Source of the DNA: Lamellibrachia columna
Taxonomy: Eukaryota; Annelida; Polychaeta; Sabellida; Siboglinidae
Reading direction: 5' to 3'
Length of the DNA stretch: 64,000 nucleotides
NCBI GenBank assembly: GCA_963662155.1
Contig: OY759266.1
Location: 11,219,835 to 11,283,834, forward strand
Made by a program: the position numbers and the translations under genes. Position 1 is the stretch's first letter. The number at the start of each line of letters is the position of its first letter. Below are positions 38,100 to 50,119 of this stretch, piece by piece. The notes under the pieces were generated by a model. It did no database searches and was not told the origin of the DNA. It was given only the letters and a program-made list of their open reading frames with translations.

Positions 38100-39640
38100 A
38101 CATCCCACTCAGCAGGTTCTTGCCAGCATCCGTGATGCATCGTTTGGCCGCCTTTTTATGCTCTGGCCCGACATGACATCGTCGGCGATGTGCACGCCGG
38201 TGGAATCAGGCAGGAATCAGGCACCGACAAAGTAGGGCAGTGCACCACCCGCGTGGCATACGTAATAATCGTAATCCGTTTTCAGAACAGTCCACTCTTG
38301 CGCTGTTGAAAATGAAGCGTCACCGTCACCTTATAACAATCTCGATTATCCCGAATTCTTTGCACAACAGAAGATTGTACTGTAAGTTATCGAAACGATT
38401 AAGCATCGTGAAACCATGCAGTGTGCGAAACAGAACGCTCCGCAACAACGGCACGGGACTGTCGCCGGCGATGCGAGACTCCACAACGTCTGTGTAGACG
38501 TAGATGGTGGTGAACCCTTGGTGTATGTCCACCACGGAATCAGAATATCTCCCCCTAGGTTCCGGTACGTGTACTCGTGTGTATCCAATTCTTTCGTACT
38601 GCTGACGACCGATGGGTGGAAACCTAGTATGGTTCCTATCGCACTCTTCTTCTAAGGCATGGTAAACTCAGAGTTCGGTGTCATGGCTAAGGTAATTTTT
38701 TGAGAGATGTTGCTTTTACCTTTTTTTACGTGTTGCATGAATACCGTCGGACCATAGTAATACCTATGATCGATCCTACTACTCGGGGTGAGACCCGTAG
38801 GCTCGTGCTAGTTGAGGTAGCACCCTCTTGAACGTTGTACCACATGTGCGGTTATTGGAACTACACCATAAGGCATTCCCACTCGCCGGACAGATAGATA
38901 CGATTAGGTTAAATGCGTGACGTAATGAGCCAAGGTGTTGTTGGGATGCACCTGCATCGAAGCGTTGCTAGGCAGCGTCAGGTAGAAAATATTCGCCGTG
39001 ACTTTTTAACGTCGGCTGGGGCTGCAGATAACCTAGCGAACTACTCAACAGGGCCGTCCACAGCTTAGAATTGTCAGGTTGTATATACTAATCAAGATGA
39101 TCGTGTACAAGACGACGACCTGACACAGAAAGGCGAAGAATTCCTGTTTGGGACACACGGTACCGAAGAGATGCCAACGAGCACTGTTGACGTCGCTCTG
39201 CACGCCCGTACTGTCTTCTACAATCTCCCCGTCCTCCTCTTCCGCTACGATGGTGGACACCTCAGTCATTTCCTCTGGTATCTTTCGAATGAAACGACGA
39301 CAGGCGCGCGGCTACTCTTTATATCCAACGAGGGCCTTGACGTCTATCCAGTTGATGAACGTTGAGGGGTACCTGGATCATTTCACCTGTTCGCCTACCC
39401 ACGTTTTGTCGCTGTAGTACCAATTCCACGTGGTACAGTTTATCGGTCGGCACCAACACCTTCTGCGACTCAGGTTCGTAGAAGGCTCCGTCCAACACCT
39501 CGCCGAGATCGTCAACCAACAGGTACATGGGTGCAGCGGAAGGATCAACATCACGTACCGTGAAGATCTCCTCGCTCCTCGTCTCTTAGCCGTGATCCTC
39601 CACTCGGAACTTGGGCACCCTAACCGTCGTGACTGTACAA
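38100..39640 (-). pseudogene. Polinton/Maverick (adintovirus-like) gene cluster remnant
   Basis: Three decayed genes in a row on the minus strand. (1) 39630-39312: C-terminal part of a retroviral-type integrase with a chromodomain-like end (SEEIFTVRDVD, FYEPESQKVLVP, RYPSTFINWIDVK), broken by an in-frame stop, a frameshift and a TGA, ending at a stop at 39312. (2) 39269-39000: small acidic then hydrophobic protein (FFAFLCQVVVLYTIILISIY), frameshifted in its last third. (3) About 39000-38320: a capsid-type (minor capsid/penton-like) protein with blocks YLTLPSNASM, LAHYV, YLSGEWE, PHMWYN and later VVESRIAGDSPVPLLRSV. Its expected start codon is ACG and it contains several stops. The integrase core and the DNA polymerase are absent, so this is a dead, truncated copy. 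Family assignment is from recognised gene types and their order. Confidence 0.75.
39312..39640 (-). pseudogene. Polinton integrase C-terminal/chromodomain fragment (broken)
   Basis: Minus-strand segment in two frames: EEIFTVRDVDPSAAP and GEVLDGAFYEPES in one, then SRYPSTFINWIDVKALVGYK in another, terminating at TAG 39314-39312. Defects: a TAA after VEDHG, a frame change after VELVLQ, and TGA where an aromatic residue would normally follow a lysine. Upstream (39640 to 40290) I see no integrase core; that stretch instead holds several copies of a caccgtaggtggc-like word. Confidence 0.7.
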
Positions 39641-41574
39641 GCGTTGTCATACCTCCTCCTGATTCGCCGCCTTCACCTGCGACGGAGCAATACTGATGCT
39701 GGGTAGTAGTAGGGAGGAGGTTTACGCGATACGGTGGCGGTTGGTGGAGCCCGGAGCCACCTTAGTACCGGAAACATCCACCAGGTGGCGTCACCGTATG
39801 GGTGGCTCCAGCTCCCACCCGCCACATATCGGCTAGCTTAGACATATTGGTACCGTTTTTGTCCGCAAGGTGTCGCCAATGTATGTGTTTGCTTCACATT
39901 AGCGTTCCCTAACGGATATAGTTTTAAGCTACTAGTGTCTCTAGTATCCGCAATGCGTCGCCACCGTAGATGGCTCCAGCTTACGCCGGCGAAAAATTAT
40001 ACCACCGACAAGCATCGGAGATGCCGTAAATTAACTTCCTGTTGTGCATGCCCGACACCGTAGGTGGCAACGAAGTGGCATATTCTAGGGGAAACGTGTG
40101 CAACCTATTTTAGACATAGCAAAAAACGACGACATATCATCACACGCAATGGCTACCTTTAGACGAACATTTTTTTTAATTAGCTCCCAGTTGCGTATGC
40201 GCGGTAACCTTCTTCATGATGTCTTTATAATGTCTTTATAACACTAATTAAAATGTTGTTGCTTTTAGCTGCTGATGTATGTATGTATGTATGCATAGGC
40301 GGATCCAGAGGGGGGTCTAGGGGGTCCGGACCCCCCCTTTTTTGAGTACCACAAAATCCATTGCAATTGCATGTCAACTGGGGACAAAGGCATTGCCAGG
40401 AAATAACACAAGGCAAAAATTGCCACTTTCTACTTACGAAGTCTTTAGTAGCAGTCCGACGTTTACAGACACTGATCTAGCACAGGCGATATACATGGCG
40501 TCCAGGGCATCCCCAAAGTTATTCTTAGCATTGTCGGTGACGTCATTCATAGATTCACTGCACACGGTCACCGCACTCACGTGTACAGCCTACTGTTACG
40601 TTTCCCATTGGTGACCATGTTTAAATTTTGCACGATTATAAGAAAATGAGACCATCAAAAATTATGAAACTTCTTACTTGCCGTTGTCATCATCTCATTG
40701 ACATGCTGGTCGAGTTTAGTCAAAATGACGTATTTCTAACTCTTTTAAAATGCCTGAACGTGCCATTCCGGTCAATGTTTACACATTTCTGCATTAATTA
40801 CTACGCACACGCGCCTTGTGGCGAAAAAATTGCCAAAAATCCTTCAACCTATTGAAATCATATAAAAATCCACATTTACACTGCCAACATGTTCTACCAG
40901 CAAACTTGCCAATGTGTCTGCTCAAATGCAGTTATGTCAGATATGATTTTTTTAAATTACACATATCTAAAATTACTGTGCCCTACATTCGTGTGTAACA
41001 CACCAGAAAGTCTAACTGAGGCATGATCCCTGGGCGCAGTTGCTGGATCTTGGCAATCTGCAGATTGGGCTCGATTGCGCTGCGCAATCCTCGGATACTC
41101 GAAAATCTTCAGATTGCGCACCCATCAGCAGATTGCGCAGATCCGGCAAATGCGCCCAACAGCCGCGCTGGTCGTTTGATGGAAATCGTCTACATCAGTT
41201 CTTCGGACCGGACTTTCAAGATAACAACTGGCATTTTTACAGGTAAAAATTTAAACTATCCTATCGTATCATCAACGTATTTGAATATCGTAATCATTAT
41301 AACAAGTAATACAAGTTTTAAAATTACGTTTCGCTGTTAGTGAGCTCATTTTAGTACAAATCCAAGAGGAGTTATGTACTTTTTTAATGACACGATCAAG
41401 CTTAGCTATTTTCAAAATGGCTTGTCGGCCGTACTTCAAAAATATGTGTTGTCTGGTTGGTATTATGGCAGTAGCCCTTACTAAATATTTCATTTAAGCA
41501 AGACTTATGCTAGAAGGAAAGCAAGCCCCACGAGCTTAGTTCATTAATTCATTAATTGATTGAGCCAGTCCAAC

Positions 41575-42350
41575 CAGAAGAGTTCACGTCCTGAAGAGCA
41601 TTGTAGAAACAGTTGTATTTTGTGGAAAACAAAACTTGTCTCTTCGAGGCCACATGGATGATCGGTCAAGTGCATCGTCCAACAGGGACAATTATGGAGA
41701 TGATGGCCAAAGGCGACGACACAGTCCGAGAACATCTTGAGACTGGAAGGAAGAATGCGCAGCATACATCAGGAATCATCCAGAATTAAGTGATTGATGT
41801 AGTAGCCGAATACATGAGAATACACGAAGCCTTGAAGACGAAAATGCTTTATTTTCCATCATGACAGATGAGGTCACATATCCACAGAGTAACCAGGAGA
41901 TTATGTCAGTGCGCTTGACAACGATTCCTGGAACGAATCCTAAAACATCTGGCACCAGATATGAAGAAAACGGAATGTGCAAGACCAGACGAGTGGAGCG
42001 TCACACATGCTACGACACGTTTTATGACATGTATGAGTTCTTGTGTGAATGTCTGGAAGCCGTACTACTGAATCCGTTTGGATATCATGACATCTACGAG
42101 GAGGTTGCATGGACTAGCAGTTGGGACCAGGACGAAGGGTCAAGGGCTGCTAACCAGTCTCACTTCTTCACATACCATCATCGCATTCATCATCACCAAG
42201 AATGTTTTGGAGACTGTCAGGCCCAATGCCTTCAAGCTTTAAAAGAGGTACTCAGACATATATCAAGCTTACAATATGATCCCCAAGCACTACCTGCGCG
42301 ATCTGGCAATCCTGTTTTGTGATCACCTATCTATGGAGCTTGTTGTGTAA
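41575..42350 (+). pseudogene. hAT-family transposase relic (DUF4371 / ZMYM1-like type)
   Basis: Readable in several frames: VLKSIVETVVFCGKQNLSLRG (41592-41655), then SIMTDEVT (about 41852-41875), then CYDTFYDMYEFLCECLEAVL near 42010, and DIYQAYNMI with YLRDLAILFCDHLS near 42260-42330. These are the ordered landmarks of the DUF4371 plus dimerisation-region class of hAT transposases. Frameshifts and deletions between blocks make it inactive. The block from 41861 to 42322 stays open but switches between true and false frames. Confidence 0.75.
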
Positions 42351-42803
42351 TGATTAACAGATCTGCTGATGAACAACAGTTATTAAAACACAGCTGATAT
42401 AAACAGAGTTTCTAGTACCTAGTTGTTCCCAGCACCGGCAACGTTTTATTAACTGACTATAGTCTTTATAATTATATTGTGGTTAGAAAGTTATGGTCTT
42501 TTGAGGTCTCATTCAATTTGTTAGCCTTTTCAGAACTTTATCGCCAAGCTGACCTCAGTAATTCTTTAACGTCCCAAATTGAGAAGGGACCGACATTAAC
42601 GTGATCTCCGAGTTACGAGTGACATACAGTCAACAATGTTGAGAGCCAGGTTTATATACTAAATGTACCGTGTCTGGTTTGCGTCTTGAATTCAGAATTT
42701 TGGCATGAAAGGCGGATGTGCTAATCACTACATTTACGTTTTTGGGTTTGTAATATAAGTACACAACTTCAATTAGTTATATCATACTGTTCCTCGTTCT
42801 ATG

Positions 42804-44214
42804 GTGTATGTGAGTTTAACGTCAGTGATTTGTAAATTATTAGAAAGGTTAATTAAAGACCATATGGTGGAATTCCTCGTTAAGCATAAATTATTAAATT
42901 CATCTCAACAGGGATTCCTTAAAGCGAGGTCATGCTTAACAAATATGTTATATTTTTTGGAAGAAATCACTAAGTGGATAGACGTGGGATCGCCAGTAGA
43001 TATTATCTACTTAGATTTTCAGAAAGCTTTTGACAAAGTGCCATATCAAAGATTACTACTTAAATTAAAAGCCCATGGTATCGGGGATAGCATAACTGAC
43101 TGGATAGAACAATGGCTGACTGACAGAAGACAACGAGTTGTAGTAGATGGAGAAGTTTCAAATTGGAAATCGGTTTTGAGTGGGGTACCTCAAGGATCAG
43201 TATTAGGACCTATATTATTCTTAATATATATATCAATGACTTAATATATATTCTTAATATATATCAATGACTTGGACGACAGTATAACAAGTAACGTACT
43301 GAAATTTGCGGATGACACAAAACTGTTTAGAAAGGTTAATACTGATGGTGATAAACAACATTTACAAAACGATCTAGACAGATTAGTGAAATGGTCTGAG
43401 AAATGGCAGATGTTGTTCAATTTTGGGAAATGTAAATGCCTACATACAGGACATGGGAACTTGAATGTAAACTATAAAATGGGAGATACTGTTCTGGGTA
43501 CTACTGTAAAAGAAAAGGACTTAGGAGTTACAATAAGCGCCGATATGAAAGTTTCAGAGCAGTGTGGTATTGCAGCTTCAAATGGTAATAAAATTATTGG
43601 ATTGATTAGAAGAAGCATAACATACAAGGGAAAAAAGTTAATTATACCTCTTTAGAAAGCAATAGTTAGACCTCATTTAGAATACTGTATACAAGCATGG
43701 AGACCATATCATAAGAAGGATATAGATACGCTTGAACGCATACAAAGGAGAGCAACTAAAATGATTCCAGAACTGAGAGACCTTAGTTATGAAGAACGCC
43801 TGAAAGAATGTGGTTTAACACCTCTAGAGACTAGGAGGTTAAGAGGAGATCAGATTGAAGTTTTTAAGATATTGAATGGGTATGAAAATATTGATAGAAA
43901 TATGTTTTTCTCACTCAAGAAGGATAGCAGAACTAGAGGACATGAGGTAAAATTAGTAAAGGATCAATGTAGATTGGACATCAGGAAGCACTCGTTCTCA
44001 CAGAGGACAATAAATGAATGGAACAAATTGTCTACAGATTGTGTAACTGCTAGCAGCGTAAATATGTTTAAAAACAAGATTAACACATATCTCAGGAGGG
44101 CGGGTTATAAATAGATGAACATTGTTGGACTCTCGATAAGCCAATGGCTTCCTTGTCCACTTGCCATCTGGGCCTTTGGCTTGGATGGCAAATCTTGTTA
44201 AATCTTGTTAAATC
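42804..44214 (+). mobile_element. 5'-truncated CR1/L2-like LINE with 7-bp target-site duplication
   Basis: Contains RT blocks DIIYLDFQKAFDKVP, SGVPQGSVLGPILFLIYI and KFADDTKLF, then the C-terminal region with GDQIEVFKILNGYENID and HSFSQRTINEWNKLS. Two lesions break it: a roughly 37-bp tandem duplication at about 43219-43272 between the SGVPQG and FADD blocks, and a TAG at 43653. The 3' end is aaatcttgtt repeats, typical of short-repeat-tailed LINEs. ttctatg flanks both ends (42797-42803 and 44215-44221). Much better preserved than the related copy at 32005-32950. Confidence 0.9.
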
Positions 44215-45962
44215 TTCTATGATGCGTTTTAATTTACATGGCGCAAAGGTATCAGGAAACTTTTTAATCTACCAGCTTGCACTCACTGTTGTTATATGGT
44301 ACTACTGCTACTTTTAGCAGAATGTCTCCCGATTCAAATTCAGTTCATGAATCGAATGGTGCGCTTTATACAGAGTAGTTTTAAATGCAACAACAGTTTG
44401 GATAGCTCTCTTGAGTGGGCAATCTAGCCCTTCGGGGTATTGGTTCATATATGTCTAAAAGTTTCAATTACACCTTGTCTCAATTCAAACTTGATGCCAC
44501 AACTTTCTATAATATGAAACCTAGCTACTTTTATTATATCATTCAGAACCACTATCAGAAGGGGCTGGATGAGAAACTATTAAACACAGTTTCCTTGGCA
44601 AAGTATGTGCTGAATAATATAGAGAATGAGTGTAGCACGTTTTAGTAAAAGACGTGTTAGTGTCTTTGTGTGCAAAGATACTTCAATTGTAATTGAATTG
44701 TACACATTGTTGTACGAATAAATATATAATGCCTTTAGTTTACAATAATGCCGATATAGAAATTAAGACGATTACGTGTTGTTTTAGTCACTTGTAGCAT
44801 ACTCGTTTTTAATTAAACATTTGCATTACTACAGTTGTTTTAGTCAATATTGCAATAAATAGCATATAACAGATGTTTAATATTGTCTTTTCGTTTGGAC
44901 ATTTTCAGACACATCGCATTTTCTTCGTAGGAACAGGCCTATCTACAGGTTAAACGAAACAAAATCCGCTGCATTTTGCCGAAACTCTAGACTCAAAAGT
45001 AGTTACACCTGATCTACTGTAGAGTTGACATTCGAAAAGTTACACTTATGTGACGAATACAAGAAAATACATAGGATTATTTTATCACGATTTTTATATA
45101 TTCAGCAAATCCGTATTAAAACGGGACACGGCCAAAGGCCGTATTCCTCCCAAAAATCCGTATTGTATACGGACAATTCGTACGATGTCGCATGTCTGAA
45201 TTTTGGGTTGATTACATTAGGCCCTAACTCGCTTAAAACCAGATTATGGGTGTCCCAAATTACACCATTTCAACTGTTTTATCTAAGGAAACGTCAAATG
45301 GTTGGGAAGGGGGATACCCCTCCCACACCCACCCCGCTCTTTGCGTCTCGTTTCGCGCCTTCGGCGCTTCATACATTACCTTGGACCCCCTTTTTCTAAA
45401 CCCTGGATCCGCCCCTGGTATGTATGCATGTATGTATGTATGTATGTATGTATGTATGAATAAACCGGTTTATCATCAATGTTGTCACGCCAGCTCTAGA
45501 AGACAGTATTGTTTTGTTGAAACATAGATAGGCAAGTAGACCGAGAGCCAGACAGACAGACATACAGACATGCATATTAAATTTCAGTGAAATGGTAGCA
45601 TTGGTCTTTGTAAATTTAACTAGTGTGCTCCATTAATTCTCAAACGCTCCTAGTAAAATACAAACAAACATACATCCGGGTATCGGTTTTGGTAATGGTA
45701 TCGGTCCTGGCAATTCCTCTAACGCTTACTAGCTTAACTAATTTGCGTATTCAAAACGTCAATTATCGCCCTTTACCTATTTTCAGGTTGCACATGCGCA
45801 ACGATCCGCTTCCCGAAAGGGCGACATCTAGGGTATGTGTCCTATTTCAATGAAAAGCGTAGAAAAATTACACAACATTGCTACCCTTTTGGCGAACGAC
45901 ATTGCAAACTATTTTATAAATAAATTTGAAGTATCAAGGTAACGAAATAACAAAGTAACGAA

Positions 45963-46096
45963 GTAGCGAAACAACAAAACAGTGCTTCAACCCACAAACA
46001 TACATACCTACCTATATACATACATACATATATAGACACCTTCAAACATACATACATACATACATACATACATACATACATACATACATACATACA

Positions 46097-46130
<34 letters not shown>

Positions 46131-46468
46131 AATACATACATACATACATACATACATAACTTAGCCTATATACCTTCCAAGTAGTGTCTCTATCGACCAA
46201 ATATGCAATAACTTCACCCATATTCTTCCCAAGTAGTTCCTCTATCGTAAGTATGAATATTAGTTTGGTCTTTTTTCCTTCCAAACAGGGCCCCTATAAT
46301 CTGTATTATATGTATTATCTTTGTAAGGGCCCCTATAATCTATATATGTATTATCTGTGAAGTACCAAGGTAATGAATAACAGTGCTTCAACTCACAAAC
46401 ATACATACCTATCTATATACATATATACATATACCTACAAACATACACACAGATACCTACAAACATAC

Positions 46469-46556
<88 letters not shown>

Positions 46557-47209
46557 TGTGGGTATAGCGAAAGTAAATATATATATACCTCCAAACATAT
46601 ATACTTACAAACATACATAGATACCTACATACGTACCTACATACATACTTATACATACATACATACATACATACATACATACATACATACATACATACAT
46701 ACATACATACATACATACACACATACATACATAACGTAGCCTTTATTCCTTCCAAGTAGTATCTCTATCGATCAGATACGCAATACTCCTAGTTTTCATA
46801 TATACAAATATTATTTTACCAATATTTCTTCCAAGCAGTGTCCCTAATGACTAAATATGTACTAACTTAACCAACATGTATTCCTAACACCGCCTCTGGT
46901 GAGTATGTATGTACTAACTTAGCCTATATTCCTTCCAAGTAGCGCTTAACTTCACCCATATTCCTTCCAAGCACTGTAACTAGTGACTGTCAACTCAGAA
47001 ATTGTCAACGTACAAACTTTCACCTCACAAACTTTCAACTGACGAAAAACGTTTATGTTACTAAAGTTACAGAACAACAAAGCTAAAGAACAACATTTTT
47101 AAATTTCAAACTTCCAACTCACAAACTTTCAATTCACAAACATACATACCTATCTATATACATATATACATATACCTACAAACATACACACATATACCTA
47201 CAAACATAC

Positions 47210-47295
<86 letters not shown>

Positions 47296-47880
47296 TGTGG
47301 GTATAGCGAAAGTAAATATATATATACCTCCAAACATATATACTTACAAACATACATAGATACCTACATACATACCTACATACATACTTATACATACATA
47401 CATACATACATACATACATACATACATACATACATACATACATACATACATACATACACACATACATACATAACGTAGCCTTTATTCCTTCCAAGTAGTA
47501 TCTCTATCGATCAGATATGCAATACTCCTAGTTTTCATATATACAAATATTATTTTACCAATATTTCTTCCAAGCAGTGTCCCTAATGACTAAATATGTA
47601 CTAACTTAACCAACATGTATTCCTAACACCGCCTCTGGTGAGTATGTATGTACTAATTTAGCCTATATTCCTTCCAAGTAGCGCTTAACTTCACCCATAT
47701 TCCTTCCAAGCACTGTAACTAGTGACTGTCAACTCAGAAATTGTCAACGTACAAACTTTCACCTCACAAACTTTCAACTGACGAAAAACGTTTATGTTAC
47801 TAAAGTTACAGAACAACAAAGCTAAAGAACAACATTTTTAAATTTCAAACTTCCAACTCACAAACTTTCAATTCACAAAC
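45963..47880. repeat. Tandem duplication, unit about 739 bp, rich in TA and ACAT microsatellites
   Basis: 46392-47130 and 47131-47877 are near-identical: the landmark tatgtttgtgggtatagcga is at 46551 and again at 47290. An older partial copy precedes them (45963-46380). Each unit holds (TA)n, (TACA)n and a non-simple segment with ccttccaagtagt-tctctatcgat. TA tracts at 46472-46553 and 47212-47292; ACAT tracts at 46048-46135, 46652-46735 and 47391-47474. Open frames here are repeat artefacts. Confidence 0.9.
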
Positions 47881-47949
47881 ATTCATTGCACAAAGTTCAT
47901 GTCACAAACTTCCAACGTTCATGACAGCCACTTGACTTCCGAAGTGATA

Positions 47950-48480
47950 TAACTTCCATACAACACATAACGGCAACTAGCGGGTACGTAATGAAGCAGT
48001 TAGGTCAAGGTGGCGACCTCGTGTGGAATAACTCATTATGGTCATAGTGGCGGTACATAGTCGATACGTAATGAAGCAGGTAGGTTAAGGTGGCGACCTC
48101 GTGTGGAATAACTCATTAGGGTTATGGTAGTGGTGGTACCTAGCGGGTACGTAATGTATCAGTTAGGGTTAAGGTGTCGCCATCTGGATCTAGCGGATAA
48201 TTATGGCACTGGTAGTGCCTCCCTGCGGATAGTGTCCGAACTATTTTAGGTTTACTCACAACAATAAATTAGGGTTAAGGAATCGGAAAATTGCAAGTTT
48301 TGACCGGAGGCCAATACATGCAATTTTGAGAAAATTGCCGGTTCCTTAAACATAATGTACCCAAAAACTATCCGCCAGATGACGCTCCGTTCTGCGGTTA
48401 CTATCCGATAGACGGCATCGCCATAACCCTAATGACTAATGAATTATTCCACACGATGGCGCCACCTTAACCCTATCTTG
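47950..48480. repeat. Tandem repeat (about 97 bp, three units) with an inverted copy, fold-back arrangement
   Basis: gggtacgtaatgaagcagtt ... aaggtggcgacctcgtgtgg recurs at about 47980, 48062 and 48141. The segment 48425-48478 is an inverted copy of the aaggtggcgacctcgtgtgg / aataactcattagggtta part. Between the inverted parts (48190-48420) a second inverted pair is visible: aaggaatcgg...gcaa-tttt and its counterpart ccggttcctta. This could be a decayed fold-back or MITE-like element. Confidence 0.6.
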
Positions 48481-48689
48481 GGATAACACAGGCCAATGTT
48501 AATACACATAATTATAGAGTCGCTAGGGACGTTACATCTCATATATATATGGTATTTAAGTTACTGCTTGGAGAGAGTACAGGTCAAGATATTAGATATA
48601 TGGACAATAGGAACACGGTTTGGAAGCCCAACTGGAAGTTTTATACCCGGCTAAGCGCGATAAAATACATATAAAAGCGGTACTTACTT

Positions 48690-48850
48690 AGCGTGGTCAC
48701 ATACGTCCAAAGACGTCACTATCATGAATCTGGTCAGGGAACTCGTCATTGTGTCTATGCGACACAACATCCAATTTGCATCTAAGTATGTTCCCTGGAA
48801 GACTAATATTATCGCGGATGCCCTGTCTCGTCTTCAGAATGATGCACCGC
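48690..48850 (+). pseudogene. DIRS-like retrotransposon RT/RNase H C-terminal fragment
   Basis: Plus-strand frame starting before ATG 48724 reads AWSHTSKDVTIMNLVRELVI, then QFASKYVPWKTNIIADALSR and LQ. The order of a histidine-containing lead-in, a MNLVRELV-type helix and a final P-K-N-ADALSRLQ motif is the end of the RNase H domain in DIRS-type (tyrosine-recombinase) retrotransposons. The frame stays open to 49068, but I recognise nothing after SRLQ. No recombinase is seen nearby. Confidence 0.6.
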
Positions 48851-49690
48851 GCAAGGAATACTATTGGCTCAACCGCCACCGATACGTCTTTCCACAGTGC
48901 AGGCGGCTTCATTGCCACATCTTTGGCTCCTACCGCCCGTACGTTGTATTCACTGTCGGTAATCCAGTTACGCGCATTTGCTGTGACATTTTTTTCATGA
49001 GAAGCTTGTGCATTTATGCTTATACTGTGTTTTTTGTTTTTGCTACCAACGAGGTTTGCCACCGATGATATGCGGTTGGGGCGTGCCCAGCTCTTCAGCT
49101 TTTGGTCGGGAATTGGCGTACGTGGCCAGCCGCCCCCTTATTTCTACCTCGGCGCACTGGCGTGCCTTCTGTCTATGGTCCGCATATGTGTTGTACATGT
49201 ACATCATGGTGTGTACATGGTGGCGTTACTTGAGTGCCAGAGTGAGGGAGGTGAGGACAGCTTGTATCCTGCTTTTCAGCTTTGGGCCGGGAGCGGGGTG
49301 TGGTGATCTGCTTTCCTTTCATACCCAGTACTATTTTGCTGTGTCGTAGGGCTGACTTCCCAGTCATTTCTACTGCATTTATACACAATGGAATTTTACC
49401 CGTGTCTATTCCATTACGTGGCTATCTCTGTGATTCAGTGACGGGGTTCCTGCACCTGCCATGTTGTGGGCGGAGTCTTCCAAAAGTCTACAAGGTTTTA
49501 TTTGACTTTGCGCTGCTTTTCTCTAATTGATTTGGTTTGATTTACTGTTCCATTTCCTTCTCCTAGAAGGTGTCTGCAAGAAATATCTTTCGAATTAGTA
49601 ATTCCGTTGACACGGATATAGGTAATCAAAATGTTTTATCCTTACGAGGCCTTGAGAAGAGCTAACATTCATGTAAGCTCAGCCGCTCAC

Positions 49691-49905
49691 ACCAGGAGCG
49701 GTGGTCTAATGGTTAGAGCACCCGCCTGTCGATCGAGAGGATGGTGGTTCGATTCCACCTCCGCCGTTTCGAAGCTTGGGCAATTTAGTTCACCCCACTT
49801 TGCCCGTGTCTTTCGGAAGAGACACCAAAAGCCGTTGGTCCAAACTCCTGCGTTAGCTCAAGATTGGGCTGTTTGGAGTATAACTAGTACTACTTGAGAC
49901 TTGAG
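49691..49905 (+). mobile_element. tRNA-derived SINE
   Basis: tRNA-like head with A box TGGTCTAATGGTTAGAGCA (49701-49719), a cctgtcgatcgagagg anticodon-arm region, and a perfect B box GGTTCGATTCC (49746-49756). A body containing tttcggaagagacaccaaaagccgttggtcc and a 3' part actcctgcgttagctcaaga / ttgggctgtttggag / cttgagacttgaga follow. It is not a functional tRNA gene because the acceptor stem does not pair cleanly. A 3' fragment of the same family is at 59729-59790. Confidence 0.85.
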
Positions 49906-50119
49906 ACCACAATTCGTGCAACTTCCTCATTTTTGTCCTCTCTTGTTCCAAAGGTGACGTTTGAAGTTTCAAAGCGAGGTTGGCTCGCACTTCTCACAGG
50001 AGGCAGTGAGCTACTTTGCCATGCCCAGGAACCAACTTTCTCGTTGGAGTCAGCTCTTTGTGGGGTTTGTTTGGGTGGTTTCTGGGCCCCACATTTATTA
50101 CGCTTAGCTAGTTAACCAT

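Larger units (their letters stand above)
40294..45417. mobile_element. hAT-type DNA transposon with terminal inverted repeats, invaded by a LINE
   Basis: The left end reads cataggcggatccagagggg, then gggggtccggacccccc. The right end, on the opposite strand, reads caggggcggatccaggg, then gggggtcc. Both ends abut ATGT microsatellite (40276-40293 and 45418-45456), so the exact target-site duplication cannot be resolved. Inside are a hAT transposase relic (41575-42350) and a LINE (42804-44214). The TIRs and the transposase class fit each other. Confidence 0.7.

Noticed and set aside
39045..39696. Plus-strand frames over the Polinton relic
   Set aside because: Shadows of the minus-strand integrase and membrane-protein remnants, which carry the recognisable blocks.
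46042..47494. Met-Tyr-Val-Cys and Ile-Tyr repeat proteins
   Set aside because: Translations of ACAT and TA microsatellites.
49691..49762. A tRNA gene
   Set aside because: Good A and B boxes, but the acceptor and anticodon stems do not pair properly and the unit continues into a SINE body with a second copy elsewhere.
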